Of a stretch of 43,434 nucleotides of DNA, positions 15,924 to 24,088 are shown in pieces. The stretch is from positions 1 through 43,434 of the forward strand of contig JAEWGX010000037.1 of the NCBI GenBank assembly GCA_023388075.1, written 5' to 3'. The notes under the pieces are model-generated. The model was not told the DNA's origin, searched no databases, and saw only the letters and a program-made list of their open reading frames with translations. The position numbers and the translations under genes are program-made. The stretch is from Pseudomonadota bacterium (lineage in GTDB: Bacteria; Pseudomonadota; Gammaproteobacteria; Burkholderiales; Burkholderiaceae_E). Each line of letters begins with the position of its first letter. The stretch's first letter is position 1.

Positions 15924-16795
15924 TGAAGGTGGCGGTGATCGGGCTGGGTGCGATGGGGGCCGCGGCGGCAGGGAACCTGCTGCGCAAGGGGCACGAAGTG
16001 CGGGGCGTCGACGTGCGACGCGAGGCGCTCGAGGCGCTGCGCGCGGCTGGAGGAACTGCCCACGAATCGATTGGCGCCGCGGTGCGGGGCGCGGATGCGA
16101 TCGTCACGTTCGTGGTCAACGCGCAGCAGGTGGATGCGGTCGTGCTGGGCGAAGGCGGTGTCGCGCAGGCGATGGAACCCGATGCCGTCGTCGTGCAGTG
16201 CGCGACCGTCGCCCCGGCGTATGTCGCCAAGCTCGCCGAAACCATGCAGGCGCGGGACCGGCTGCTCGTCGACGCGCCGGTGTCGGGCGGAGTCGCCGGG
16301 GCCTCCGGCGGCACGCTCACCATCATGGCGAGCGGGCCGCGAACGGCGATGACGCGCGCCCGGCCGCTGCTGGACCAGATGGGCGCCCATGTGCACGACT
16401 TCGGCGACGAGGCTGGCGCCGGCTCCATGGTCAAGACGATCAACCAGCTGTTCTGCGGGGTGCACCTGGCGGTGCTCGGCGAAGCGATCGCGCTGGGGCG
16501 GCGAGCGGGTCTCGATCCGGGGCGGCTCCTCGAGGTCTACGGCAACAGCGCCGCGGCGAGCTGGATGATGAAGGAACGCGGACCGCGCGCGCTGGCGGAG
16601 GCGCCACCGGCCAACAGCGCGATCGACATCTTCGTGAAGGACCTCGGGCTCGTCCTGGACGCCGGTCGCGAGCTGAAGTTTCCCTTGCCGATGGCGGCCG
16701 CCGCGCACCAGCTCTTCCTCTCGGGAAGCGCGCAGGGCAAGGGCGGGCTCGACGACTCCCATCTCTGGGAGGCTTGGCCCGGCGCCGGCAAGTAG
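15923..16795 (+). CDS. NAD(P)-dependent beta-hydroxyacid dehydrogenase, L-threonate dehydrogenase-like
   Basis: A 290-residue 6-phosphogluconate/3-hydroxyisobutyrate dehydrogenase-type enzyme. It has the Rossmann motif VAVIGLGAMG (3-12), the substrate motif DAPVSGGVAGASGGTLTIMA (118-136), and the catalytic lysine in SMVKTINQL (Lys171). The C-terminal part, with SAAASWMM, SAIDIFVKDLGLVLDAGRE and FPLPMAAAAHQLF, resembles LtnD L-threonate dehydrogenase more than 3-hydroxyisobutyrate dehydrogenase. None of the usual four-carbon acid pathway partners (kinase, isomerase, aldolase) are nearby, so the substrate call is tentative. It overlaps the deacetylase gene by one base and is followed by the convergent lipid transport operon. 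Confidence 0.85.
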   Translation: MKVAVIGLGAMGAAAAGNLLRKGHEVRGVDVRREALEALRAAGGTAHESIGAAVRGADAIVTFVVNAQQVDAVVLGEGGVAQAMEPDAVVVQCATVAPAYVAKLAETMQARDRLLVDAPVSGGVAGASGGTLTIMASGPRTAMTRARPLLDQMGAHVHDFGDEAGAGSMVKTINQLFCGVHLAVLGEAIALGRRAGLDPGRLLEVYGNSAAASWMMKERGPRALAEAPPANSAIDIFVKDLGLVLDAGRELKFPLPMAAAAHQLFLSGSAQGKGGLDDSHLWEAWPGAGK

Positions 16796-16824
16796 GGCGG
16801 GCCGAACCGCCCCCGCCGCCCGGC

Positions 16825-17499
16825 TCACCTCGGGTCGGGCCTCGCGCCGGTGTGTCCGGCGACCCACGCCTCGATGCGATCCAGCACGGCCGTGAGCCCA
16901 CGGTTCAACGCCGCCACCGCGCCCGCGGCGTCTTCGCTCGAGAGCGACTCGGTCGCGCCGAAGACGGTGCGGTCCAGCATCCGGCGCTCGTTCCAGTCGA
17001 GGAGATCCGCCTCGACGACGATCGCGGCGCTGTGCGGCACGGTGGCGGTATCGTGTCGGAGCTCGAGCAGCCGCAACCCGAGGAGCCAGTCGCCGCGTAC
17101 CCCGCTCGTGTCCATGGCGGCGTCGGCGAGGGCGAGCCGACCGGCTGCCGCGGAACCCGCGAGCCGACGCTGCGCCAGCAGGGCGATCCGCCGGCTCGGC
17201 CGCTCCGTCCACGAGGCGTACTGGTAGTACGAGTGGCCCGCGTCGCCGCGCGAGTAGACGATGCCGGAGCTTTCGTAGAGCGCGCTGGACGGGTGCACCG
17301 CGACCAGCAGCACCCGGCCCGGCCGGTCGCGCCGCGTCTGCGGCGCCGCCGGAGGCTGCGCGGCGAGATCGCGCAGCTCGTAGTACGAGCGGCTGGTCGC
17401 CGGCAGCAGCGTGCAGCCGCCGGCGGCCAGCCCACCGAGCAGGCCGCCCGCCAGCAGGGTGCGACGAAGCGCCGGGCGGCGGGCGAGTCGCCGGCTCAT
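16825..17499 (-). CDS. ABC-type transport auxiliary lipoprotein (PqiC/MlaA-cluster type)
   Basis: A 224-residue lipoprotein of the ABC_trans_aux family, which includes PqiC. The signal peptide ends in LAAGGC with Cys29 as the lipidated residue. The mature part has the family traits TSRSYYELRDLA, VLLVAVHPSSALYESSGIVY, WTERPSRRIALLAQRRL and a C-terminal long helix (AAGAVAALNRGLTAVLDRIEAW). Family members sit on the periplasmic face of the outer membrane and form the distal part of MCE lipid conduits. Its ATG overlaps the stop of the MCE gene (ATGA), and it is the last of the four-gene operon. Confidence 0.87.
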   Translation of the reverse strand: MSRRLARRPALRRTLLAGGLLGGLAAGGCTLLPATSRSYYELRDLAAQPPAAPQTRRDRPGRVLLVAVHPSSALYESSGIVYSRGDAGHSYYQYASWTERPSRRIALLAQRRLAGSAAAGRLALADAAMDTSGVRGDWLLGLRLLELRHDTATVPHSAAIVVEADLLDWNERRMLDRTVFGATESLSSEDAAGAVAALNRGLTAVLDRIEAWVAGHTGARPDPR

Positions 17500-18494
17500 C
17501 GGCGCGCCTCGCCGGGGCCGAGCTGGGATTCGTCGGGCCCCAGCAGCGTTGCCCGCGGATCCTGGTAGCGCTCCAGCGTGCGGCTCAGGCTCTCGATGCC
17601 GATGCGCAGGTCCCGGGTGGTGGCGCGCAGCTCCAGCAGCCCGAGGTCGGCGCCGTCGGCGATCCTGCTCGCGACGCGCCCGGTCTGGCGCTCGAGGCCG
17701 GTGACCGCGTTCGCGATGCTCGCGACCGTCTTGCGCGAATCGGCCACCAGCCTGCGCACCTCGGCGATGGTCGCGCTGGTCTCGCCGGCGAGCGGCACCA
17801 GGCTGCGCTCGAGACTGGCGCTGCTTCGCTCGACTGCGACCGCGATGCGCTGGGATGCCTCCTGCAGGTTCTCCGCCGTGCCGGCCAGCGCAAGGGTGGC
17901 CGCATCGAGCGCGCCGAGACGCAGCGCCAGCCCGTCGGAGAGCTCGCGGATCGAGGCCACGGCCTCCGAGAGCGCGGCCCGGTTCTCCTCGGTGAGCAGA
18001 TCGCGCAGGTTGGCCAGCGCCGCCTCGCCGGTCACCGCGATGCGGTTGAACGAATCGCTGATCTGGTCGAACTCCGAGGTGCCTTCGGCGATCACCGGGT
18101 ACTTCTCGCCCGCCGGTGTCGTGCTGAGGGCCTCGCCGGGCGGGCTGGGCGTGATGAGGTCGATGCGGGCGACTCCGGTCACCAGGTTGCGCCCGACGTT
18201 CGCCGTCGTATCCACCGCGACCGGCGTGCCTGAGTCCACGCGGATGTCCACCTTGACCCGGTTCACGTCGTCCGGCGAGAAGCTGTAGGACTCCACCTGG
18301 CCGATCTTCAGGCCACGCGCGCTCACTTCGCCGCCGATCTGCAGGCCGCGCAACGACTGGCGCTCGAAGTAGATGGTGTAGTAGCGAACCGCCCCGCCCA
18401 CCTGCCCGGTCAGCCAGATGCCGGCCCACGTCGCGCAGGCGATCAGCACGAGCAGCAGCACCCCGATGATGGTGTAGCGGCCTTCGGGTTCCAT
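17496..18494 (-). CDS. MCE domain protein (MlaD family lipid transport)
   Basis: A 332-residue inner-membrane-anchored periplasmic protein. One transmembrane helix (YTIIGVLLLVLIACATWAGI, about 7-26) is followed by the MCE domain (about 38-120), with LRGLQIGGEVSARGLKIGQVE and NLVTGVARIDLITP. From about residue 150 onwards it is a long heptad-rich helix, as in MCE proteins with extended coiled coils that bridge the periplasm. It is longer than E. coli MlaD (183) because of this tail. It should form a hexameric ring with the STAS-type permease and MlaF-like ATPase encoded just upstream and the lipoprotein downstream. Confidence 0.92.
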   Translation of the reverse strand: MEPEGRYTIIGVLLLVLIACATWAGIWLTGQVGGAVRYYTIYFERQSLRGLQIGGEVSARGLKIGQVESYSFSPDDVNRVKVDIRVDSGTPVAVDTTANVGRNLVTGVARIDLITPSPPGEALSTTPAGEKYPVIAEGTSEFDQISDSFNRIAVTGEAALANLRDLLTEENRAALSEAVASIRELSDGLALRLGALDAATLALAGTAENLQEASQRIAVAVERSSASLERSLVPLAGETSATIAEVRRLVADSRKTVASIANAVTGLERQTGRVASRIADGADLGLLELRATTRDLRIGIESLSRTLERYQDPRATLLGPDESQLGPGEARR

Positions 18495-18495
18495 G

Positions 18496-19320
18496 TCAGT
18501 TCCGGTTCTGCCCGGCGTGGCCGATCGCCGCGGTGGCTGGGGAAGCGGGCGGGCTGTCGGGACGCGCGGCGAAATAGGATTGTATCCACGGGTCCGGATG
18601 CGCCCGCACTAGCGCGAGCGAGCCATCCACCACCACCTTCCCGCCGCCGATCACCACCACCCGGTCGACTACGCCAAGCAGCGTGTCGAGATCGTGGGTG
18701 ATCAGCAGCACGGTAAGGCCGAGATCGCGGTTGAGCGAGGCGAGCAGCCGGTCGAAGCCGCGCGCGGTGACCGGATCGAGGCCCGAGGTAGGTTCGTCGA
18801 GGAACAGCACCTCCGGCTCGAGCGCGAGCGCCCGGGCGAGCGCCGCGCGCTTGCGCATGCCGCCGGAAAGCTCGCTCGGCATCCGGCTCGCGGTTTCCGG
18901 CGGCAGCCCCGCCAGCGCGAGCCTTAGGCCCACGACCTCGTCGATCAACGCGCTGCCGAGCCGCGTGTGCTCGCGCAGCGGGACCGCGACATTGCCGCGG
19001 ACGTCCATCGAGGAGAAGAGCGCCCCGTCCTGGAACAGCATGCCGACGCGGCGACGCAGGCCGCGCAGGACCGAGTCGCCGGCCCGGGCGACATCGGTGC
19101 CGAGCAGCTCCACGGTGCCGGACGTGGGCGCCTGCAACCCCACCATCTCGCGCATCAGGACGGACTTGCCGCTGCCGCTGCCGCCGATCACGGCGATCAG
19201 CTCGCCGCGACGCACGCTGAAGCCGACACCGTCGTGGACGGTGTGGCGGCCAAAGCGCGTGACGATGTCGCGCACGCGAATCACGGTATCGTCGCCTGGC
19301 TTCGCGTGATCCGTCGACAT
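18496..19320 (-). CDS. ABC transporter ATPase, MlaF-like
   Basis: A 274-residue ATPase for an MCE lipid transporter. It has Walker A GGSGSGKSV, the Q-loop MLFQDGALFSSMDVRGNVAVP characteristic of MlaF, signature LSGGMRKR, Walker B VLFLDEPTSGLDP and the H-loop LITHDLDTLL. MlaF proteins bind the cytoplasmic side of an MlaE permease and drive phospholipid transfer between membranes. A hydrophilic tail (PPASPATAAIGHAGQ) follows the core. It starts 11 bp after the permease gene and its stop is 1 bp before the MCE gene start. Confidence 0.93.
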   Translation of the reverse strand: MSTDHAKPGDDTVIRVRDIVTRFGRHTVHDGVGFSVRRGELIAVIGGSGSGKSVLMREMVGLQAPTSGTVELLGTDVARAGDSVLRGLRRRVGMLFQDGALFSSMDVRGNVAVPLREHTRLGSALIDEVVGLRLALAGLPPETASRMPSELSGGMRKRAALARALALEPEVLFLDEPTSGLDPVTARGFDRLLASLNRDLGLTVLLITHDLDTLLGVVDRVVVIGGGKVVVDGSLALVRAHPDPWIQSYFAARPDSPPASPATAAIGHAGQNRN

Positions 19321-19331
19321 GCGGCCGACGC

Positions 19332-20489
19332 TCAGATCCCGAGCGCCTGCAGCGCCACCGCGAAGAACGCATCCAGCACGATCACGGCGACGATCGCGTG
19401 GACCACGGTAGCGGTGGTCGCGGCGCCGATCGCGCGGGTGTCGCGCGCCACCGCCATGCCCTTGTGGCAGCCGATCAGCGCGATGGCGAATGCGAAGACC
19501 GGGGCCTTCACCAGCCCGACCACGAAGTGGGTCACGCCCAGCTCGGAACGCACGCGGTCGACGAAGGTTGCCGGCGTGAGGTCCAGCATCCAGTGGCACA
19601 CCGCCGCCGCCCCGGCGAGCCCGGCGACGTCGCCCAGGAAGACGAGGAGCGGAAGCGTCGCCACCAGCGCGAGCACCCGGGGAACCACGAGCACCTGCTC
19701 GGCCGAGAGACCCGTCATGCGGATCGCATCGATCTCCTGCGCGAGCTTCATCGTGCCGAGCTGCGCGGTGAAGGCCGCGCCGGAGCGGCCCGCGACGATG
19801 GTCGCCACCAGCAGCGGCGAGAACTCCCGCACCATGCCGATCGCCACGCCGTCGATCACGAAGACGTTGGCGCCGTACTTCGTCGCCTGCAGCCCGAGCA
19901 GGTAGGCCACCACGACGCCGATCAGGCAGGTGATCAGCACGATCACCGGAATCGCCTCGATGCCGCTGGAGCGGCACTGGATCAGCGTCTCGCGCCAGCG
20001 CAGCCCGGCCGGCCCGAGTGCGCGGACGAGCTCGATCGCGAGCTGGCCCAGGAAGGCAAGCATGTCGCGGACCGCGAGCTCGAAGCGATAACCGGCGCGA
20101 CCGAGCCGCCAGATCCAGGAGTGCCCCGCCGGGGGCGGCGGCAGGCCGGGCCGCGATTCCACCAGCGCGAGCAGCCGCCGATGGCGCGGGTCGAAGCCGG
20201 TAAGGTCCGGTTCCGCCCGGGTGGCGGTCAACGCGCGAAGCAGGCGGTTCGCGCCCGCGGTATCGAGCGCATCGAGACGCGCGCCGTCGACCCGCAGCGT
20301 GGTGACCGCGGGCGGCTCGAAGGACGGCGCGCCGCCGATGGCTCGACCGCCGAGCGCGCGCCCGAGGTCGCGGTCGATGGCCTCCAGGTTGGCCAGCACC
20401 CAGTGCCCCTGCAGGCGAAGGGTCGGCGCGATGGTGGCTGCCGCAGCCGATTCGCCGGCGGGCGCGGGATCTAACGTACAGTAGCGCAA
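19332..20489 (-). CDS. MlaE-family permease with N-terminal STAS-like domain
   Basis: A protein of about 385 residues with two parts. Residues 1-130 form an STAS-like domain (LRLQGHWVLANLEAID, PAVTTLRVDGARLDALDTAG), the role played by the separate MlaB in E. coli. The rest is the MlaE permease, with IEAIPVIVLITCLIGVVVAY, YGANVFVIDGVAIGMVREF, GRSGAAFTAQLGTMKLAQEIDAI and VLVVPRVLALVATLPLLV. First gene of the operon. The start is uncertain: the only start-like codon before the conserved STAS strand is TTG at 20489, with no clear ribosome binding site; the frame stays open far upstream but into the oppositely oriented oxidoreductase gene. A GTG at 20396 would cut the STAS domain. Confidence 0.85.
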   Translation of the reverse strand: MRYCTLDPAPAGESAAAATIAPTLRLQGHWVLANLEAIDRDLGRALGGRAIGGAPSFEPPAVTTLRVDGARLDALDTAGANRLLRALTATRAEPDLTGFDPRHRRLLALVESRPGLPPPPAGHSWIWRLGRAGYRFELAVRDMLAFLGQLAIELVRALGPAGLRWRETLIQCRSSGIEAIPVIVLITCLIGVVVAYLLGLQATKYGANVFVIDGVAIGMVREFSPLLVATIVAGRSGAAFTAQLGTMKLAQEIDAIRMTGLSAEQVLVVPRVLALVATLPLLVFLGDVAGLAGAAAVCHWMLDLTPATFVDRVRSELGVTHFVVGLVKAPVFAFAIALIGCHKGMAVARDTRAIGAATTATVVHAIVAVIVLDAFFAVALQALGI

Positions 20490-20588
20490 CGGATACCGGG
20501 ATCGAGGGCGACCTGCAAGGGTAACACCCGGTCGCCGGCGTGGCCGCGAGACGGGCCGGACGGGGCGGCATTGCAACGGAGAGTCGGG

Positions 20589-21623
20589 ATGCAGGAACCG
20601 CGGCGAATCGGCGTCGGGATCATCGGGCTGGGGATGGCGGCGCAACCGCATGTCGAGGCGCTCCGCGAACTGGCAGGGCGGGTCAGGGTCGTCGCCGGTT
20701 ACAGCCCCAGCGAGCAACGGCGCAGTGCCTTCCAGGAGCGCTTCGGCGTCCCCACTGTGTCGACCGAGAAGGCGCTCCTCGACGATCCCGGCGTCGAGAT
20801 GGTGCTGGTGCTCACGCCGCCGCGCACGCACGCGGAGGTCGCGCTGCGGGCCTGCGCCGCGGGCAAGCACGTCCTGCTGGAAAAGCCGGTGGATGTGGAC
20901 CTGCCGCGGGCCGCGGCGCTGGTGGAGGGCTTCGAGCGTGCCGGCCGAACGCTCGGCGTGGTCCTGCAGCACCGCTTTCGCGAAAGCCCGCTGCGGCTCG
21001 CGGCCCTGCTGCGCGAGGAGGGGCTCGGCCGCCTGGTCAGCATCGCGACATCGGTCCGGTGGTGGCGTTCGGCGCAGTACTTCGCCGAACCGGGTCGCGG
21101 CATGCTGGCGCGCGACGGCGGAGGCGTGCTGCTGACGCAGGCCATCCATACCCTCGACCTGCTCCTGCATCTCGCCGGACCGGTGGACACGGTGGTGGCG
21201 CGCTGCGGATCGAGCGGCATGCGCCGCATCGATACCGAGGACGTCGCCTGCGCGGTCGTCACCTGGGCGAACGGCGCGCGCGGCGTGATCGATGCCACCA
21301 CTACCGCCTGGCCGGGCTATCCCGAGCGCATCGAGATCGCAGGCACCGAGGGCACCGCCGTGCTCGAGGGCGACCGGTTGGGGGTCAGGCGGCACGGACG
21401 GCCGGACATCGACCTGGCCGGCAGCAGCGGCGGGGGCGGCGGCGCGGATCCGATGGCTTTCTCGTGCGCGGCGCACCGGCGCCTGATCGCCGAGTTCCTG
21501 GACGCGGTAGAGGCCCGCCGCGAGCCCACCAACAGCGGCCGCAGCGCACTGCCCGTGCATGCGTTGATCGACGCGATGCTCGCCTCGAATGGGGTCACGG
21601 TGCGACCGCGCGCGACGGGTTGA
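20589..21623 (+). CDS. Gfo/Idh/MocA family NAD(P)-dependent oxidoreductase
   Basis: A 344-residue two-domain dehydrogenase. The N-terminal Rossmann fold has GVGIIGLGMAAQPHV, VLTPPRTHAEVALRA and the signature HVLLEKPVDVD, whose EKP lysine is catalytic in the family. The C-terminal domain holds QAIHTLDLLLHLAG with the usual active-site His, and EIAGTEGTAVLEGDRL. Members oxidise sugars, inositols or related compounds; the substrate cannot be assigned. The ATG at 20589 follows GGAGAG by 6 bp. It is transcribed away from the lipid transport operon, and the hybrid kinase gene follows on the same strand 171 bp later. A Gly-rich stretch (GSSGGGGGADP) lies before the last helices. Confidence 0.9.
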   Translation: MQEPRRIGVGIIGLGMAAQPHVEALRELAGRVRVVAGYSPSEQRRSAFQERFGVPTVSTEKALLDDPGVEMVLVLTPPRTHAEVALRACAAGKHVLLEKPVDVDLPRAAALVEGFERAGRTLGVVLQHRFRESPLRLAALLREEGLGRLVSIATSVRWWRSAQYFAEPGRGMLARDGGGVLLTQAIHTLDLLLHLAGPVDTVVARCGSSGMRRIDTEDVACAVVTWANGARGVIDATTTAWPGYPERIEIAGTEGTAVLEGDRLGVRRHGRPDIDLAGSSGGGGGADPMAFSCAAHRRLIAEFLDAVEARREPTNSGRSALPVHALIDAMLASNGVTVRPRATG

Positions 21624-21735
21624 CGCGATGGCGCCGACCGTCTCCGCGGCTCGGCATCGGAGGGCGCCGTCGACGGAGGTGCCGGTCGGCGGCGAAGGCG
21701 GGGCCGGGGGCGAGAGGCCTGGGTGTCTCGCGCCA

Positions 21736-21765
21736 GCGACACTGGCGCCCCCCCTCCGGTATCAT
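21736..21765 (+). promoter_or_regulatory. Predicted promoter of the hybrid kinase gene
   Basis: GCGACA (21736-21741), 18-bp spacer, TATCAT (21760-21765). The match is 4 of 6 and 5 of 6. The start point would be near 21772, 23 nt before the chosen ATG, which argues against the upstream GTG at 21723. Confidence 0.45.
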
Positions 21766-21794
21766 CCTGCGTGTCCCAGGATCGGACCGTACCG

Positions 21795-24023
21795 ATGCAG
21801 CAAGGCGCCCCGAGCCAAAGCCATGGCGCGTCCCGCCATGGACATGCGCCAAACGTGAGTCCAGCGAGGAGCCAGACAACCGGTCGTCCGGATGCCATCC
21901 GGTGGCTTCGGCTCGCCATCGTGTTCGCCGCGCTCGTGCCCCTTGCCTGGTTCCTGGTGACCGCTTGGACGTCCTATCGCGCCGCGTACGACGAGACGCA
22001 GCGGCGCAGTGCACAGCTCGCGCAAATCGCCCACGAGCATGCGTCCCGTGTCTTCGAGGCGAACGACGTGATCGCGCGCTACGTCCTGAGCTTCCTCGGC
22101 GACGACGACGATGCGCAGGTGAGGGCGCAGGAACTGTTGCTGCACAAGCGGCTGCGCACCTTCGCGACCGGCCTCACGCAGGTTGCCACCATCCAGGTGT
22201 GGAACGCGGAAGGCCGGATGCTGGTCGGCAGCCATGTCTTTCCGGCCGACGACCAGCTCGACGTGAGCGACCGGGAGTACTTTCGCGAGCAACGCACCAG
22301 CGCCACCGATCGCTACGTCTCCGGCACGCTCACCGGCCGCCGCAGCGGCGCGCCCTTCATCGACGTCTCGGTCCGGCGCGAGCTGAGCGACGGCACCTTC
22401 GCCGGCCTGGTATCCACGACGATCCGGCCCGCGTACTTCAGGAATTTCTACGAGTCCCTGGGGATAGCCGAACGAGGGCTATCGGTGGCGATGCTGCGGC
22501 ACGACGGCCAGTTGCTCGCGCGCTGGCCGGCGGCGCCCGCAGACGCGCTCAGCGTCCCGGCCACCGCGCCGATGCGCCAGGAGATGACGAAGGATCTGAG
22601 CAGCGGCACGATGGACACCGAGTCGCTCATCGACGGCAAGCGACGCCTGCTCGCCTATCGCAAGCTGGACAGCTACCCGGTCTTCGTGGTTGCGGGCATC
22701 GAGCACCGCCAGTTGCTGGCCGACTGGCTGAGGGGCACCGCCGGGCTCGCCGCCTTCACGCTGGCGGCCTCGCTCGCCCTGGGTTTCGTGTCGTGGGTCG
22801 CGATGCGGCGTACCCGGCGCGAGCTGCTCACCTCGGAGCGCTTGAAGCGCGAATCGGAGCAGCGCCTGCAGGCGGAGACGGCGCTGCGGCAGGCGCAGAA
22901 GCTGGAGGCGCTCGGGCAGCTGACCGGCGGCGTCGCCCACGATTTCAACAATCTCCTGATGGTGGTCAACAACAACCTGCACCTGCTGTCGCGTCTGGTG
23001 CCGCAGACCGCCGCGAGCCCGCAGATCGCCGCGATCGACCGGGCGGTGGCAAGTGGCACCCGGCTCACCCGCCAGCTGCTCGCCTTCTCGCGGCGCCAGG
23101 CCGTCACGCCGGAGGTGATCGCCATCAACGACGCGGTGCCGGCGATGATGGATCTGCTGCGCACGTCGCTCGGCTCATCCATTCGGGTGCGCTTCGTCGC
23201 GGAAGCGGATCCGTCGTGGGTCAAGGTCGACGCGGCGGAGTTCGAGCTCGCGCTGCTCAACCTCACCATCAATGCGCGCGAGGCGATGAAAGGCGGTGGC
23301 GAGCTCACCATCCGGACTCGCAACGTGCGCATCGGCGCGCCATCGGCGGATCTCGCCGCGGGCCCCTACGTGGTCCTGTCCGTCTCGGATACAGGCGAGG
23401 GTGTGCCGCCCGACGTGCTCGCGCGGGTGTTCGAGCCGTTCTTCACCACGCGCCGCCCGGGCCAGGGCACCGGTCTCGGCCTCAGCCAGGTCTACGGCTT
23501 CTGCGTCCAGGCCGGCGGCGTCGCGCGGATGGAGAGCGAGGCGGGGCAGGGCACCCGCGTGTCCCTCTACCTGCCGCAGGCGGTCGCCGCCGTCGACGTG
23601 CCCGCCACCGCGTCCGAGCCCGCGGTCGGGCGCCTGCGCGGGCGCCTGCTGCTGGTCGAGGACAACCTCGAGGTGGCGGCCGCCACCAAGCCGCTGCTCG
23701 AGGCGCTCGGCTGCAGCGTGAGCCATGTGGCGAGCGCGGATGCGGCGCTCGATGTCCTCGGCGGCCACGCGGAGCGGTTCGACGTGGTGCTGAGCGACAT
23801 CATGATGCCCGGCTCGCTCAACGGGCTCGATCTCGCGCTGATGCTGCGTCACCAGCATCCGGGCCTGCCGGTCCTGCTGATGACCGGCTACGCCGCGCAG
23901 ACCGGCCAGGCGATGGCCTCGGGCTTCCAGGTCCTGGCCAAGCCGGTTTCCGCGGCGGCGCTCGCGGCGGCGATCGGCGGGGCGATGCAGGCGCGCAGCG
24001 GGATGGCGCCCGCGGCGTCCTGA
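21795..24023 (+). CDS. Hybrid sensor histidine kinase with dCache-like sensor and receiver domain
   Basis: A 742-residue membrane sensor. Transmembrane helices at about 36-57 and 317-336 flank a periplasmic double-PAS (dCache-like) sensor with VSDREYFREQ and YVSGTLTGRRSGAPFIDVSV. The cytoplasmic part has a short coiled coil, a HisKA-type helix with GGVAHDFNNLLM (phospho-acceptor His382), and an HATPase domain with N box LLNLTINAREAM, G1 SDTGEGVPP and G2 GTGLGLSQVYG. It ends with a receiver domain (LLLVEDNLEVA, phospho-acceptor Asp668 in VVLSDIMMPG, switch region MTGYAA, Lys in VLAKPV). There is no output regulator gene beside it, so signalling must continue through an unlinked phosphotransfer or response regulator. 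The ligand is unknown. Confidence 0.92.
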   Translation: MQQGAPSQSHGASRHGHAPNVSPARSQTTGRPDAIRWLRLAIVFAALVPLAWFLVTAWTSYRAAYDETQRRSAQLAQIAHEHASRVFEANDVIARYVLSFLGDDDDAQVRAQELLLHKRLRTFATGLTQVATIQVWNAEGRMLVGSHVFPADDQLDVSDREYFREQRTSATDRYVSGTLTGRRSGAPFIDVSVRRELSDGTFAGLVSTTIRPAYFRNFYESLGIAERGLSVAMLRHDGQLLARWPAAPADALSVPATAPMRQEMTKDLSSGTMDTESLIDGKRRLLAYRKLDSYPVFVVAGIEHRQLLADWLRGTAGLAAFTLAASLALGFVSWVAMRRTRRELLTSERLKRESEQRLQAETALRQAQKLEALGQLTGGVAHDFNNLLMVVNNNLHLLSRLVPQTAASPQIAAIDRAVASGTRLTRQLLAFSRRQAVTPEVIAINDAVPAMMDLLRTSLGSSIRVRFVAEADPSWVKVDAAEFELALLNLTINAREAMKGGGELTIRTRNVRIGAPSADLAAGPYVVLSVSDTGEGVPPDVLARVFEPFFTTRRPGQGTGLGLSQVYGFCVQAGGVARMESEAGQGTRVSLYLPQAVAAVDVPATASEPAVGRLRGRLLLVEDNLEVAAATKPLLEALGCSVSHVASADAALDVLGGHAERFDVVLSDIMMPGSLNGLDLALMLRHQHPGLPVLLMTGYAAQTGQAMASGFQVLAKPVSAAALAAAIGGAMQARSGMAPAAS

Positions 24024-24048
24024 GCCCCCAGGCAGCCCCGACGGAGCG

Positions 24049-24074
24049 GAGTGGCCGCCGCCCCGCGGCCGCTC
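24049..24074. other. GC-rich stem-loop between convergent genes
   Basis: GGCCGC (24053-24058) and GCGGCC (24065-24070) form a 6-bp stem with a 6-nt loop, extended by GGA/TCC-like pairs with one mismatch. It lies in the 65-bp gap between the kinase gene and the convergent acidic-protein gene. There is no T run, so it is not a standard intrinsic terminator in either direction. Confidence 0.3.
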
Positions 24075-24088
24075 GGTCGTCGCGCCGG

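Noticed and set aside
16795..16812. Stem GGGCGG/CCGCCC after the dehydrogenase gene as a terminator
   Set aside because: The stem is 6 bp and no T run follows; too weak to list as a terminator.
20490..20518. TTGCAG-N17-TATCCG as promoter of the lipid transport operon
   Set aside because: It would start transcription downstream of the only suitable start codon (TTG 20489), so either promoter or start is wrong; not listed.
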